DNA of 64,000 nt, taken from positions 32,716,486-32,780,485 of the forward strand of contig NC_135355.1 in assembly GCF_051622035.1 (NCBI RefSeq), read 5' to 3'. Below, one piece after another: positions 29,292 through 40,319 of this stretch. The notes beneath the pieces were generated by a model, which saw only the letters and a program-made list of their open reading frames with translations, made no database searches and had not been told where the DNA came from. The stretch's first letter is position 1, and every line of letters starts with the position of its first letter. This stretch comes from Arctopsyche grandis (lineage: Eukaryota; Arthropoda; Insecta; Trichoptera; Hydropsychidae). Made by a program: the position numbers and the translations under genes.

Positions 29292-32200
29292 TCATTTTTT
29301 AATTCCATCATCCACTTCAGCGTTCTCGCTGTGATGTCTGTTTATGAATTTAACATTTGCCAATATGTACAAATCCCTCTTCTTACCAGGCAGACTAAAA
29401 TAGTGTTGATTCATACCAAATTTCCTCGCTTCATTCAATGTCTCCGGCAAATGCTCGTTCAACGTTTCTGGTAAAAATATTTCCGCTACACCGCCGATTA
29501 TAGCAAACACCATTAAAATTACATACGGCCACCGAGCATCAGCGATAGTTCCCTGAAATTATATTTTATCATTAACTATTGTAACGTGGAAAACGTGTGA
29601 GAAGAAGTCCGGACCTAACGGAATCCGTGCGTAAACAATAGACACCAGATTAGACTCACTGAACCCATAAGTGTCCAGATAATGAACACGCTGAAGTTCT
29701 CACAGACCTGGTTGAGATCTTGCGTAAACAATAGGTACACCAGATTAGCTTGACTGGATCTGTACATGTTCAGACAATGGTCACGCTGGAGTAGCCTAAC
29801 GGATGGCAAAGGCTGTGCCCGGCAAATTATCCTTTAAAAGGAGGTACACACGGTAGATCAGACACTCTCAAGCGAGCGGTTATTCCACGCGGACCTCGAC
29901 TTTGGCTTATCATTTGGAGCCTTGAACCCATCATCTTAAATTATGTATATAAAATACAATTTGAATATTTACTCACCACATATATGATATACGGACTGAG
30001 AGTTCCAAACAGACTTGATATTGTTAAGTTTAACGAGAAACCACTCTGCCGCACACTTGTCGGAAATATTTCTAAACTTTGTAGACTAATAATAAAGTAT
30101 ACCATTGCTGTACCAAATTTCGATAGAATCATCATAGAAATGTGAAGTAACTGCCAACCTTCATCTGAAAGATCATATAAAACACTATTGTATAAAAACC
30201 AGGCCACACCGTGTGACTTGCGAGCGACTTTGTTGAGGGCGACCAGACCAATGTATGCAGTTAGATTGGGCATGCCTAAAGTGACCATACGTCCCGTTTT
30301 GAACGGGACCGTCCCGTTTTTAGGTAGCCTGTCCCGTTGTCCCCAAGCACAGCTTCGGGACTTCGAAATGTCCCGTTTTCAAAAAGAGAGCAACACACGG
30401 TAACAATTTAAAAATTGTTTCCAGTCTTAATTCACTTAGAAAGAGTCTTTTCACAGATGAACAGGTTGTGAACGACCGAAAAAACGCAATTGCAAGTCGC
30501 AATTCTTAAAGCGATGTTGTTAATTAAAATCAATTTTAAGAAATCCTGCCAAGAATTTCATTCTTATTTAAAAGCAAACCCAGTAATAGTTAAGAAAATT
30601 TGTTCATCAGAAAAATATATATAACAACATAATTTTTTTTATATCTATATTATTCATTCCTGTTCTTTTCTATTATTCATCAACATTCCTGTTATTTTTA
30701 TTAATAAATAAAAACTGAAAAAATACGCGTTTTCTTGAATACACATACTATTACGTAAAAATTGGTAGATGTCCCGTTTTGAGGACAAAAATAAATGGTC
30801 ACATTAGGCATGCCACACCCATCAACACTTTGTCGCTCACATTTCCATACATTTTTTCTGGTCGCGCAACTAGTCGGCCGACAAAGTTGCACGGTGTGGC
30901 CCGGCTCTAAGTCACAGTCCAAGTGTTCAATCTGATTCGTTCATGAACAAATTAGTTTGCTTTAGTTTAAATACCTTTAATAGTCGCGATGAGAACAATA
31001 TATCCCACAATTGTCAATAAAAAGCTAAAGATTGCTGTAAATCGACGACCGAGCTTATCACACAATACTCGACCAAGCATATACGATGGAGCTTCAGCTA
31101 TCGATTGCAGAAAAAAGTTCAAAAATGGATTCCCACTGAAATTAGACGCACTCAACACAATTGTAAAATAGCTCACCAAGCAACTTATCCTGAAATTTAA
31201 CAACTCATTCAATTGCATGTATCACAAACAAGATACGACAACAAGCTAAAAATCATACCAACCATGTAAGAATCATAAGCAAGGCGTTTTTAGTCAATCT
31301 CAAACTGGAGAATATACTTCCAATGCCGTACACTTTCTCAGGCTCCATCGTGCTGTTTTGTAAAAGCAAAGACGAATTCGGTGACAACGTAGTACCGTTG
31401 ACTTTTGCAATCTTCTGCAATTGTTGCAAGCATTCGGCGACTCTGCCCCGACCTAAAAGCCATCTCGGCGACTCTATCATAAATCTACAAAGCAAAAAAG
31501 CACATCAAATACATTCGGCAAAGACTAATCGACAGCATCCTCGAAACAGACCCTTACATCGATAAGACTAAGTAAAAAGCCAAAGGAACAGTTGTGACAA
31601 TCATATATATAAACCATTTGTCAAGGAACCAATACAGAAGTGGAAGTATACTCAGACCCAACGTCCATCCAGTATTTTGAATTTGAGCCAAGAATGCTCG
31701 ATCTTCTGCTGGGGATATTTCCATGAGTATCACTAAGCATGTTTGAGACACTGACGTGACTGGCAACGTAGCTAGAATCGATGCCACCATCAGTGGTATG
31801 TACCATTGTACGATAAACGGAGTTACCAAACGACTGGATAGAGTCAACACCAACGATAAGTAGTATACTGCACGTCTTCCAATTCTGAAATGAAAGTTTT
31901 ATATACTCACATGTTCTAATATAGGTTGATGCATAAGTAACGTCGTATTTTAAGAAAACTAAAATGAATATTTTCAGAAAAATTTATATAATTCCAATTA
32001 CTGCTGATAACTGTCTCCCATCTTTCCGTCAACTTTTTAATCCCATTTGAATAAAACTTTCGGGTTTCGATGTAAAGAACGTGTCTAGTGCTGTTTTCAC
32101 CTCCTCTGTTGTATTGTTTTTTTCCATTTAAATAATTTTGTAGAAATAAAAATAAATGAAAATCAGAAGGGGCTAAGTGAGGAGAGTAAGGTGGATGCTT

Positions 32201-35200
32201 TAAAACATCCCAATTGAGCTCCTTTAATTTGTGCTGTGTTATCATTGCAGAATGAGGCCGCACATTGTCGTGATGAAAGACGACACCCTTACGATTGATT
32301 AGTTGGGGTCGTTTTTTTACGAGTTCCAGGTTTAATTTTTTCAGCTGTTCACAATATTTCTCAGCATTAATTGTTTGGTTAGCTTTTTTTTGATGAAGCT
32401 TTTTTTTACTTTTTTTTGATGAAGTTCTGCCATGGGAGTGGTTAATGGGACGGGTTTGGGGGACTTGTCCTGACTTAGCCCAGTGTCGTTTCCTTGTTTG
32501 ATTGTTATACACAACCCATTTTTCATCCCCTGTCACTAGTCGTTGCAAAAATGATTCATGCTTTTGTCTCGCACACAAAGAAACACATGTGGCAACTTGG
32601 TCTAGCAGGTTTGCGGGTGACAAGTTGTGCGGGACCCAAAGGGCCGGGTCGCACAGCTCGACTCGCGAACAACTTTGTTGGCGAGTTTTGTTGCTGGAAA
32701 ATCTGTGGGTGCGGTCTTCCTTTCAACTCGGGGACGGCCTGAGACGGCCGCACGTGCTACTAGTTTTTTCACTATAGAGACTATAATACAATATAGACGT
32801 ACAATACCGTAATACGTACAATACGCATTTAACGCATCTATTGTAATTTATTAGGATTTTCAACATCTCTATTATTTCAATTGTTAATTTTACACGACAC
32901 AGCCACACACCCTGTCCATTTAAAATAATATACATACTCATGCTTTATTGTCGTCGTAAGCAAGTCGAAAAAGTCTTACTTACCGTTCAGTAATATCTAT
33001 TGTAATTTATTAGGGTGTTTAACATCTCTATTATTTCAAATATTAATTTTACACGACACAGGCACATCCTGTTCATTTAAAATAATATATATTAGAGATT
33101 TCAATATGATACAATGTGTAAAGACGATACAGTACAGGACCCGTTAAGAAATCATTGTTCAGAAGATTTATTACAGCAGCTCTATGCAAGTGTTGCACAT
33201 GTCGAAAGAAACTGCTGTCTATTTTTAAATACACAAGGACACTGTTATTTACATTATCCACATAATTTGTAGACCACATTTGTTTTTAATTTTCTCTAAC
33301 TAATTGTATTTCGTCTCTTCTTCCTCGATCTCCGGCAAATTCCATTGTTATGTTGTTGTTATTTCAAATTAATGTTTATTGTACTTGATAGATTTAACAA
33401 ACTTATTACGTGCAATAAATGATATCTGAATCAAATTTTAGTTCAATTACCTCATATTGAGCAATTCATTGAGAAATTACCTCATAGATTGATCATTCAT
33501 ACAATAGAGGCATGTCGTAGATTGCTCGTGTGGTTGTTGGTGTTTTTTTTGTATGGAGTTTTTTTGATGGGTCCGGCATGTCGATCGTTGGTGTTTTTTT
33601 TTGTATGGAGTTTTTTTGATGGGTCCGGCATGTCGATCGTTCAGGTCATAAAATCCATGCGACCAGACCCAACCAACCGTCGTCGGGCTTTATTACCCGA
33701 GAGACCGACATGTTGCAGGGTGCGGTCCGATGAAATGTGACCCCATACAATGTGTATGGGATCGGTCATTTTGCAATTTCAGAACGACACGTCGCGCCAA
33801 CCAAGTTGTTCGCGAGTCGAGCGGTGCGACCCGGCCCAAACATCGTACTTGGAAACCGTAGATTGATTAACACCCATCTTCATTGCAATGTCCCTGGTAT
33901 TTTGACGGGGATCAGCTCAAGCATGGCTTTCAGAATGTCATCGTCGGTGATTGAAGGGCGCCCAGCTCTTTCTTCATCAGCTGTTGATAAATTCCCAGAT
34001 CTGAATTTAGCAAACCACCGTTGACTGTTTCGAACATCGATAGCACCCCTTCCGTACACATCACATATGGTTTTGGTTGCCATTGTTGCATTATGGCCTT
34101 TATTAAATTCAAAAAGTAAACAGTGTCGAATATGCACTCTTTTCTCTGACATTTTCAAAAATCACAAGGGCTCTGTATACCTTGACAGCTGACGATAGAC
34201 TGAAAAAAATGTCGAAAGAGACCCTCCTCTACATAATACAAAGGCAAAATTAAGCACAGATGCTAAGACTATTGGTTAAAAACAATATGTCATAGTCTAT
34301 GTAAAAATACGACGTTACTTATGCATCAACCTAATACTTGACGAGGCTATTTATGTATTATATTATATATAAACCTACTTACGAATCTCCCAAGTATCCC
34401 ATTAATAAAGCGCCGAAAACTTCGCCAAGTTTCGCCGCGGCTATGATATTAGCAGTATACAATACTTTGTCGCAGACCCAATTCTGAGACGATGGTATCG
34501 TATCGATGTACCAAGTTTTATCGTACGTATAGTTGTATTTGCATTCTGAAATTATACATTTTGTTACATTCAATTGTGTATTTATCAATATTTTTAACAA
34601 TATTTTGCGTACGTATTGTGTTTTGGTCATCGTTTGGATTGTCTGATAGTAAAGACTCATCGGAAACGTTGTATATTTTACAACTGCTGTATACTTCATG
34701 TCCGTATGAATTGTTTTCTCTGTGGAAAAATTGTATTATGTATATATCAGCAAAGTTTTAATTGGCTTTAAATGCCATTATCCATAAGAAAGCCTATGTT
34801 AAGTAGATTATTTCTACTGTTGGTTTTATCTCATTATTCGTGTTTTTCAATTATTCAGTATAATTGAAAAAGACGGATAATTTGCATCATAAATTTTTAT
34901 TTCGTCTTAAAATACGATAAAAAATTTCTAATCGCGTTTAATGGTTGCTTGTTTTTTTTTTTTTTTTTTTGAAAATCTTTTCTTTAATATGAAAATTGAT
35001 TATGATTTTTTCTTATAGCTTTTGAATCCAAGAAATCGTGAATGTCATATTGCGATTAATATAATTAATATTTTTATTTACTTATACATATGGCTGCATC
35101 AAGTTTCGCTTTTGTTGTTATTAAAACAATCAAAGTTAAATTTTGTTTACCAAAAAATAGATCAATTTGTGGACCAATAGATCAATGGATTCATTTAATA

Positions 35201-37590
35201 AAAGACATTAAATTTTTTTGTAATTTTAACAAAATTAGCAAAGTAATTGTTGCCAAATCTTTGAATCGACTCGAAATTTTGAGGTAAATTTTTTAACCAT
35301 ATTATTATTAAAATAAAATTTATTATTATTAAAGTTATTGTTACGTACACCGCCGATATTGAGTAGCATCCCAGAGACTGTGTGACCGTTATAATTGGTT
35401 TCAAGGATTATCTCTAGACTAAGTGCATGTAGGCTAAACAATGGCCACCGAATTGGCCGCTATTGGTCCCTACTCAGAAGTGACCGATACCGTGGGACAG
35501 AGTGTCGTGGGAATACATATCCGGGTACATGCCTAAACAATACAGAAGTAACCGGACGTCGAAGATGCCCTAAGCGACCGATCCGTTATAAGGCGGTACT
35601 TGGGCGATATCAAGACATTCTGGACTGAGCACTGCCAGTGCGTGTATCTCCTTAATCACCAATAAATGCTGTGACACGACGTTGGCCTTTTACTTGGATC
35701 CTCCACCCACCCCTACGCAACAATATGTTAACATTTATGTACACGTCTAAATCCATAGATGTCTCAGTGGATTAATTGATTAATTGGTTGATTATTTGTT
35801 AATTTCGTGTTCTTCAGCCTCTCGAAATACAGTGATTTATGTAATAAAAATGTTTCAATGTTTGTAATTAATTGTCTAGGAAAGCACATTGGGGTCTATC
35901 TGTCAGACCTACCTGTCAGATCTACCTGTCAGGCCTACCTATATGTAAAAAATAAAATAAAGATGATTTTTAAGTACTTGGTCATGACTCATTTTCAATA
36001 ACGCTTATTTACCGTTGGCCCAGTTAATTAAATTAAACATTGAAAATGATCCTAATGTCGTTTGAAGTCGTATGAAATTTTCATTTTCATCATATAAAAA
36101 GGGAAAGTTACAAAAGACAGATTTAAAAAAAAAATCTATTCTACGAACCGCTTATCAAGATCCAGATTTAGAGTTTGAAGACACTGTTTCTCACTGTTAA
36201 TTCCACATTTTCTATAGATACATAAGATTTACAATTTTACTAACTAGCTCTTCTTGTTACACAATATAATGTATACGAAATACTATTCTATAAAACACTA
36301 GTGGCCATAGTAAAATCCTCCGGTGGCCGCAAATGAGAACCACTTCTCTAAGGGTAAGAGTTTTAAGAAGACTGGTATGGTAACATTGTTTCTGCCTGTA
36401 TATATTAGGTCAGTAAATAGATGACCAATGAATTATATTATCAATGACTGACTGCTTGACTATTTATATTTGTAAAAAATACTTAAAACAATAAGCTGTT
36501 TACCGACTGTTCATTTTTATCTATACATTGTTTCATTGATGAGAAACTCATACCTCTTTGATCAATGGTTTGCAATAAATATGCTAAAAAAAATATGGCA
36601 TTTGTGATGATTTTTTTTGACATTATTTAATTTTATGAAAAATTATAATTTTTAATTTAAAAAACACTGGATTCAATATCATTTCATAAGAAAATTAAAA
36701 TCTCTTGTGCACTTATCAATGTACATATGTATCTATTTAAAAGTCAATAATCAAAATTATAAGACTTTGAAAGCTTGAATATCTAACAATACAATTATTT
36801 TTGTTTGATTTTTACCTTATGTTATTCAAATTGAATTATGATTTAACTATAATAAACTTAAAATCCTCTTTATATGTTAATTACATCTCATGCTTGATAC
36901 TTCTGATATTTAAACAAACATTATAAAACTATTATAATTGCTATTTACACAGCGGATAAAAAGAAGCTCATATTGTAGTCATTTTTTTTTGGGCTTGTTT
37001 CAATTATTACACTTATAAAGATAAACGTAATCACACTATTTATAAAGAGTACATTTGAATATGTACATTAAGACATCTTTATTGACAATTATATCATTTT
37101 TTCATTGGACTTTATAATTGACAAAATTACATGCTAGATTTATATAATATATCTCTACTCATTTTTAAAACACATGATGACAGGCACACAAATACAACTC
37201 GTATAATATTTACTTTATTAATCATATGATCCAACTAGATCTGATTGACAAATTGGGGAAGCAATTTGTGTATGGTAAACACACTGAACTATTATTTAGT
37301 GCTTCGTCCATCAATTCTTTAATGAACAATTATATTTTATAATAACAACAAGATATTAACCTCGGAAGTGTTTTTTCTTTCCATTGATCTAACGTTAAGT
37401 TAGTGCCTTCCATTCCAGGAACATCACACCAATGATCAGGTAGGACCATGGCCAATATAAGATTCATATAGGTCATGGCAGCAGCCGACGCCAGGAGGAA
37501 GTTAAAGATGACATTGAATCTCCTTTGAAATTTTCCATCGTCACCCACAGAATGTAACACTCTATCGAAGACGACTTCACTGTCTTCCAT
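29292..37590 (-). CDS. SLC22-family organic ion transporter (MFS), complete, 570 aa
   Basis: Polytopic plasma-membrane transporter of the organic cation/anion group; the substrate cannot be told from sequence. Exons (minus strand): 37590-37361, 34719-34613, 34545-34383, 31884-31558, 31484-31263, 31189-30975, 30164-29977, 29552-29292. They sum to 1713 nt with matching phases. Features in order: TM1; a large extracellular loop with several N-glycosylation sequons and cysteines (NLT, SCKIYNVS, QCKYNYTYDKTW); the MFS motif GYLGDSIGRR; the SLC22 signature FMIESPRWLLGRGR; a second GRR motif (DKLGRRF) in the C-terminal half; and the end motif FLPETLNEHLPETLNEARKF. The 107-nt exon is flanked by a 67-nt intron. 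The donor at 31262 (gttggt) is weak but is the only one that keeps frame. Intron 3 hosts a mariner. Confidence 0.9.
29625..29810. repeat. Two-unit tandem repeat (about 100 bp) in the last SLC22 intron
   Basis: gcgtaaacaatag.acaccagattag .. tcactg .. cag(a)taatg..cacgctg.ag occurs twice in direct orientation. Non-coding. The rest of this intron (29810-29976) shows nothing recognisable. Confidence 0.6.
30196..30905. mobile_element. MITE in an SLC22 intron, itself split by a hAT element
   Basis: The ends are inverted: ggccacaccgtgtgacttgc at the left and gcacggtgtggcc at the right, with gactttgttg / caaagttgc further in. The interior is interrupted by the element at 30277-30806; the right part resumes at 30815. 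A target duplication for the outer MITE is unclear. Confidence 0.65.
30277..30806. mobile_element. hAT-like non-autonomous element, 530 bp, 8-bp TSD
   Basis: The ends are inverted: TAAAGTGACCATACGTCCCG at the left and AAATGGTCACATTA at the right. Inner inverted cgtcccgttttgaac / tgtcccgttttgagg words follow. The octamer ggcatgcc lies immediately outside both ends (30269-30276, 30807-30814). No transposase is encoded. Confidence 0.8.
32835..33095. repeat. Tandem duplication (about 157-bp period) inside the nested element
   Basis: tattgtaatttattagg, caacatctctattatttcaa, ttttacacgacaca.gcac and atttaaaataatat occur twice in direct order, at 32837 and 32997. Confidence 0.75.
33525..33645. repeat. 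Tandem duplication (about 56 bp) inside the nested element
   Basis: ttggtgttttttttgtatgg, agtttttttgatgggtccgg and catgtcgatcgtt are repeated in direct tandem. Confidence 0.8.
35339..35722 (+). mobile_element. Solo-LTR-like repeat, copy 1 (384 bp)
   Basis: Begins TGTTACGTACACCG and ends CCCTACGCAACA. It contains AATAAA about 60 bp before the end, as an LTR would. About 90% identical by eye to 63472-63872. The interior is non-coding. The flanking bases (AT on both sides in each copy) do not give a clean 4-6 bp duplication. It lies in SLC22 intron 1. Confidence 0.65.
35735..35965 (+). repeat. SINE 3' half
   Basis: Begins at tacacgtctaaatccataga and runs through ttcgtgttcttcagcctctc and the hairpin left arm (ctaggaaagcacattggggt). 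The right arm is blurred by a triplicated ctacctgtcag(a/g) motif. Confidence 0.6.
35966..37330. other. Rest of SLC22 intron 1 on the 5' side
   Basis: AT-rich. I see no exon, repeat family or structured element here. A poly-T run occurs in this intron near 34951. Confidence 0.5.
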
Positions 37591-37599
37591 GATGGATAT

Positions 37600-38394
37600 A
37601 CACTAAATGAATTGTTTCTGGTCATATCTCTCTCGTACTCGGTAATATATTTTACAATCATTATTATACATAAATACATACAGTACCAAAAAGATCTTTC
37701 ACACTCCTCAGTTTACTCTCATACGATGCGTTCGTATCTGATAAGAGATTCACTATAAGATTAGGCAATTATTTAAGTTTAAATCAGACCAAGGTTTTTC
37801 ATAATTAGCGAATGCTTGCACAAAGTCGTGCAATAAACTTTATATTACATTTCCTAAATGATGGAATTAAATAGAAGTTCAGCGACTTTTTTATTTAATT
37901 TCAGGTATCCTTACTTATGTAGTTGCCAGTACTGAAACATTGTGATCATTTTTATTACTTTGTAAATAGGTAAGTGAATTCGAAAAGCAAAATTTATCAT
38001 ATTTTAGGCTATGTATGTATTTATTGCGTACACTGTTATTAAATCTACAGTGTACGCATTTATATCTACATCACACATATGTACTTACAAGTTTCCAAAA
38101 ATGTGATCACAGATTGTGGTCTATGTTTAAATGTTGGTTTTTAAAACGTTGACTTGTTTCAGTTTTATTTAAATTCACACAAATGGTAAAGAAACACTAA
38201 CAAAATCACGCAAGTAATCGAGGTTTTATTGTTTAAATTTCATTTATGTTCACATTATGTTAGCAAAGTCAATGTTAACTGATTAATACTTTGCATGGTC
38301 AATCATTTTTAATGCACATTTTAGATCAGAAGTTCCCAGACTTTTCGTCGAGGGATCAATTTGAAAATAAAAAATATTTGGTACACAAATTGGA
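37600..38394. other. Upstream flank of the SLC22 gene
   Basis: Presumed 5' UTR/promoter side of the transporter (minus strand). AT-rich, with no motif I can defend as a promoter element. Confidence 0.4.
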
Positions 38395-38622
38395 TAAATT
38401 GGACTTGGATATTTGTGACTCCATATCGATCATTTCCTATCAGAGTTTGCCAATTTATCTGATTTCATTGTCGAAACGGTTCCTCCATTAAATTGGCAAA
38501 AACCTTCTTTCCCACTATGTCACCAATATCTGAATTTGATTTATGTACAATATCTAAAAAAAATATGTACAAGCCTAAATCCATATATGTCTCTATGGAT
38601 TAATTCATTAATTAATAAATAG
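38395..38622 (+). repeat. SINE body fragment cut by an LTR
   Basis: Matches the SINE body (ggatatttgtgactccatat, cagagtttgccaatttatct, caagcctaaatccatatatg) and stops exactly at the LTR-like start at 38623. Confidence 0.6.
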
Positions 38623-39146
38623 TGTAACGTGACGTTCTCCCCATAGTCCCATAGGGCAACACTCGCCCTTTATTTCGAGTGGCCACACAGGAAAAAGCCT
38701 TATAGGCGCGCGCGTATGTAGAGCGAGCTCTCTCACCCGCCATCGACCGACGAAGAAAGATCTCTCCTGTGCAAGTCTCCACGGGGAGACGTGGCCCAGA
38801 GATCCACCATCATTGCTGAAGAACCGCTGTGAGGTCGAGTGTAGCATCACTCCCTCCCCTGAGTTCCAGCACAACGTCCTCTGTATTCCTCACGCCGTTT
38901 CCGAAGAAACCTCAGCCGTGAGAGGACCGACCGACCAGAGGACCGCAGAGCCAGCTTCCTGACCACGAGGAAGCTGTTATCAACGAGATGAGTTTGCAGT
39001 CAGGAACCTCCCCGACTATATATAACTGTATCCCAAGGTTAGTCCACGTTTCCATATAACCCGACCCTTGGAAGAAGAACGACGTATCCGCCCTCTAGAT
39101 CTTCCCCCGCGAGATCAGATAAACGCGCATAAAAACGTTCGTTACA
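38623..39146 (+). mobile_element. Solo-LTR-like element (524 bp)
   Basis: Starts TGTAACGTGACG and ends GTTCGTTACA, i.e. TG..CA with an inverted TGTAAC/GTTACA end. The interior is GC-rich (agaggaccgcagagccagct, gcagtcaggaacctccccga), unlike the AT-rich neighbours. A related partial copy occurs at 40100-43449. No internal coding region is attached. Confidence 0.65.
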
Positions 39147-40090
39147 ATTTCATATATAGTACTATTATTTTAGCACTTAAACCAGATTTTTTTTTTAATG
39201 TCACTTGTATCAGTCTGGTTTTTAGCCCTACATTTGATGCCATATATAAGCTAAGCTGCGTATGACACATTTAGTTATGTATGGTCAATTACAAATGTGG
39301 CGTGTATGAAAATATTGCAGAAACGATATCTTAATCTAGACGAAGCCACTTTAGTGTCAAATCGTATATACATATGTATGAGAATGTTAGTTAATTGCGT
39401 ATTATCAATACGAAAAAATAAAATCAGAAGCAGGATGTTGGGCTCAAATGATGCTTTTGAAAACAAACATCAAAATATCATTAAACGTCATTCTGATGAG
39501 CTAGCATCCGATTACAGATTCAACCGTAGGCGGATCCAGAAAGTGGTCAAGGAGGGTGCCATTTTGAAATTGAACATAAAAAAAATTAAAACTTATGTGA
39601 TTTAACATTACGATATAAATAATAGTAGATACTTACATTGTATGTAGTATTTTTTTTAAAGAAAACTATTATGGTGTAAAACCCTATTCAGGAAATATGA
39701 AAAATTTACAATATATATATGAAATTAAATTTGTCCCAAGGGGGGGGCCATGGCACCCATGGCACCCCCCTTGGATCCTCCTATGGATTCAACAGTGAAT
39801 AACTGTTCAGACTAAATGTATTTTATAACATTATTAACAAGATAAACGTTCAACTTAAAAGTCGCCTTCAAGGAATGCAGTCAGTGAAAAACTATTTCAG
39901 TTTTCTTGAACCTCGCAATATTATGAATTCATCAGAATTAAAATATTTTAGAAAATTGTTTAAAATTAAAGAAAAAATATCCAGAAGTTTTCTCAGATCA
40001 ATTTTATGACTAGTTCATTCAAGTAATTTCATTATTGAAAAACGATTTCACTGAAAACATGATATCCTAAAATAAAGTTGTTTGGAAAGT
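39147..40090. other. Intergenic, unassigned
   Basis: Contains an open frame of 102 codons (39297-39605) with no recognisable domain, and a G-run/C-run inverted pair at 39739-39770 (gggggggccatggcaccc). Nothing else stands out. Confidence 0.4.
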
Positions 40091-40319
40091 GAATTTTCGG
40101 ACAAACCGGGACGGACCTCCCTCCAGCATCTCCGCCGAGCGTCTTCAGAGACGCCCAGAGATCGCCATCTTGTGTCCACACGAGGCAGTACGGAGTTTGT
40201 CTCCTGCCTCCCCCCTCCCGCTGCTGTGACCCGACCGCAGAGCTAGCTTCCGGAGAAGCTGTTATCAACGCAGACGACTTGCAGTCAGGAACCTCCCCGA
40301 CTATATACACATATATAAC

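Larger units (their letters stand above)
32641..33837. mobile_element. 1.2 kb element with long TIRs, nested in the mariner
   Basis: Terminal inverted repeats of about 43 bp with two mismatches (gggccgggtcgcacagctcg at the left; read from the right, gggccgggtcgcaccgctcg, both continuing actcgcgaacaactt). It is flanked by AAA on both sides (32638-32640, 33838-33840). Removing it and one AAA makes the mariner reading frame continuous (lysine-tyrosine-aspartate-valine-tryptophan). The interior is non-coding and holds two tandem duplications. A 3-bp duplication with a GGG-start fits PIF/Harbinger-like elements; the family is not proven. Confidence 0.82.
31924..34331 (-). mobile_element. mariner element in SLC22 intron 3, split by another insertion
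   Basis: Terminal inverted repeats (GGTTGATGCATAAGTAACGT at each end, continuing cgtattttt) are flanked by TA on both sides. On the minus strand the transposase N-terminus (from 34158: MSEKRVHIRHCLLFEFNKGH, FAKFRSGNLSTADEERAGRP) carries one frameshift near 33890 and is interrupted at the helix-turn-helix region. The catalytic part follows the insertion (VTGDEKWVVYN, HHDNVRPHSA, PPYSPHLAPSDFHLF), so the D,D34D-type acidic residues are recognisable. The stretch between the first two Asp motifs is rearranged by a short repeat (aagcttttttttacttt). A dead copy. Confidence 0.88.

Noticed and set aside
31253-31263. Alternative SLC22 exon end using donor gtatga at 31258
   Set aside because: A better-looking donor, but it breaks the phase with the next exon. 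The gttggt donor 4 bp upstream keeps frame and gives 570 aa.
39297-39605. A 102-codon open frame as a gene
   Set aside because: No recognisable domain, no splice partners, surrounded by transposon remnants. Left as unassigned.
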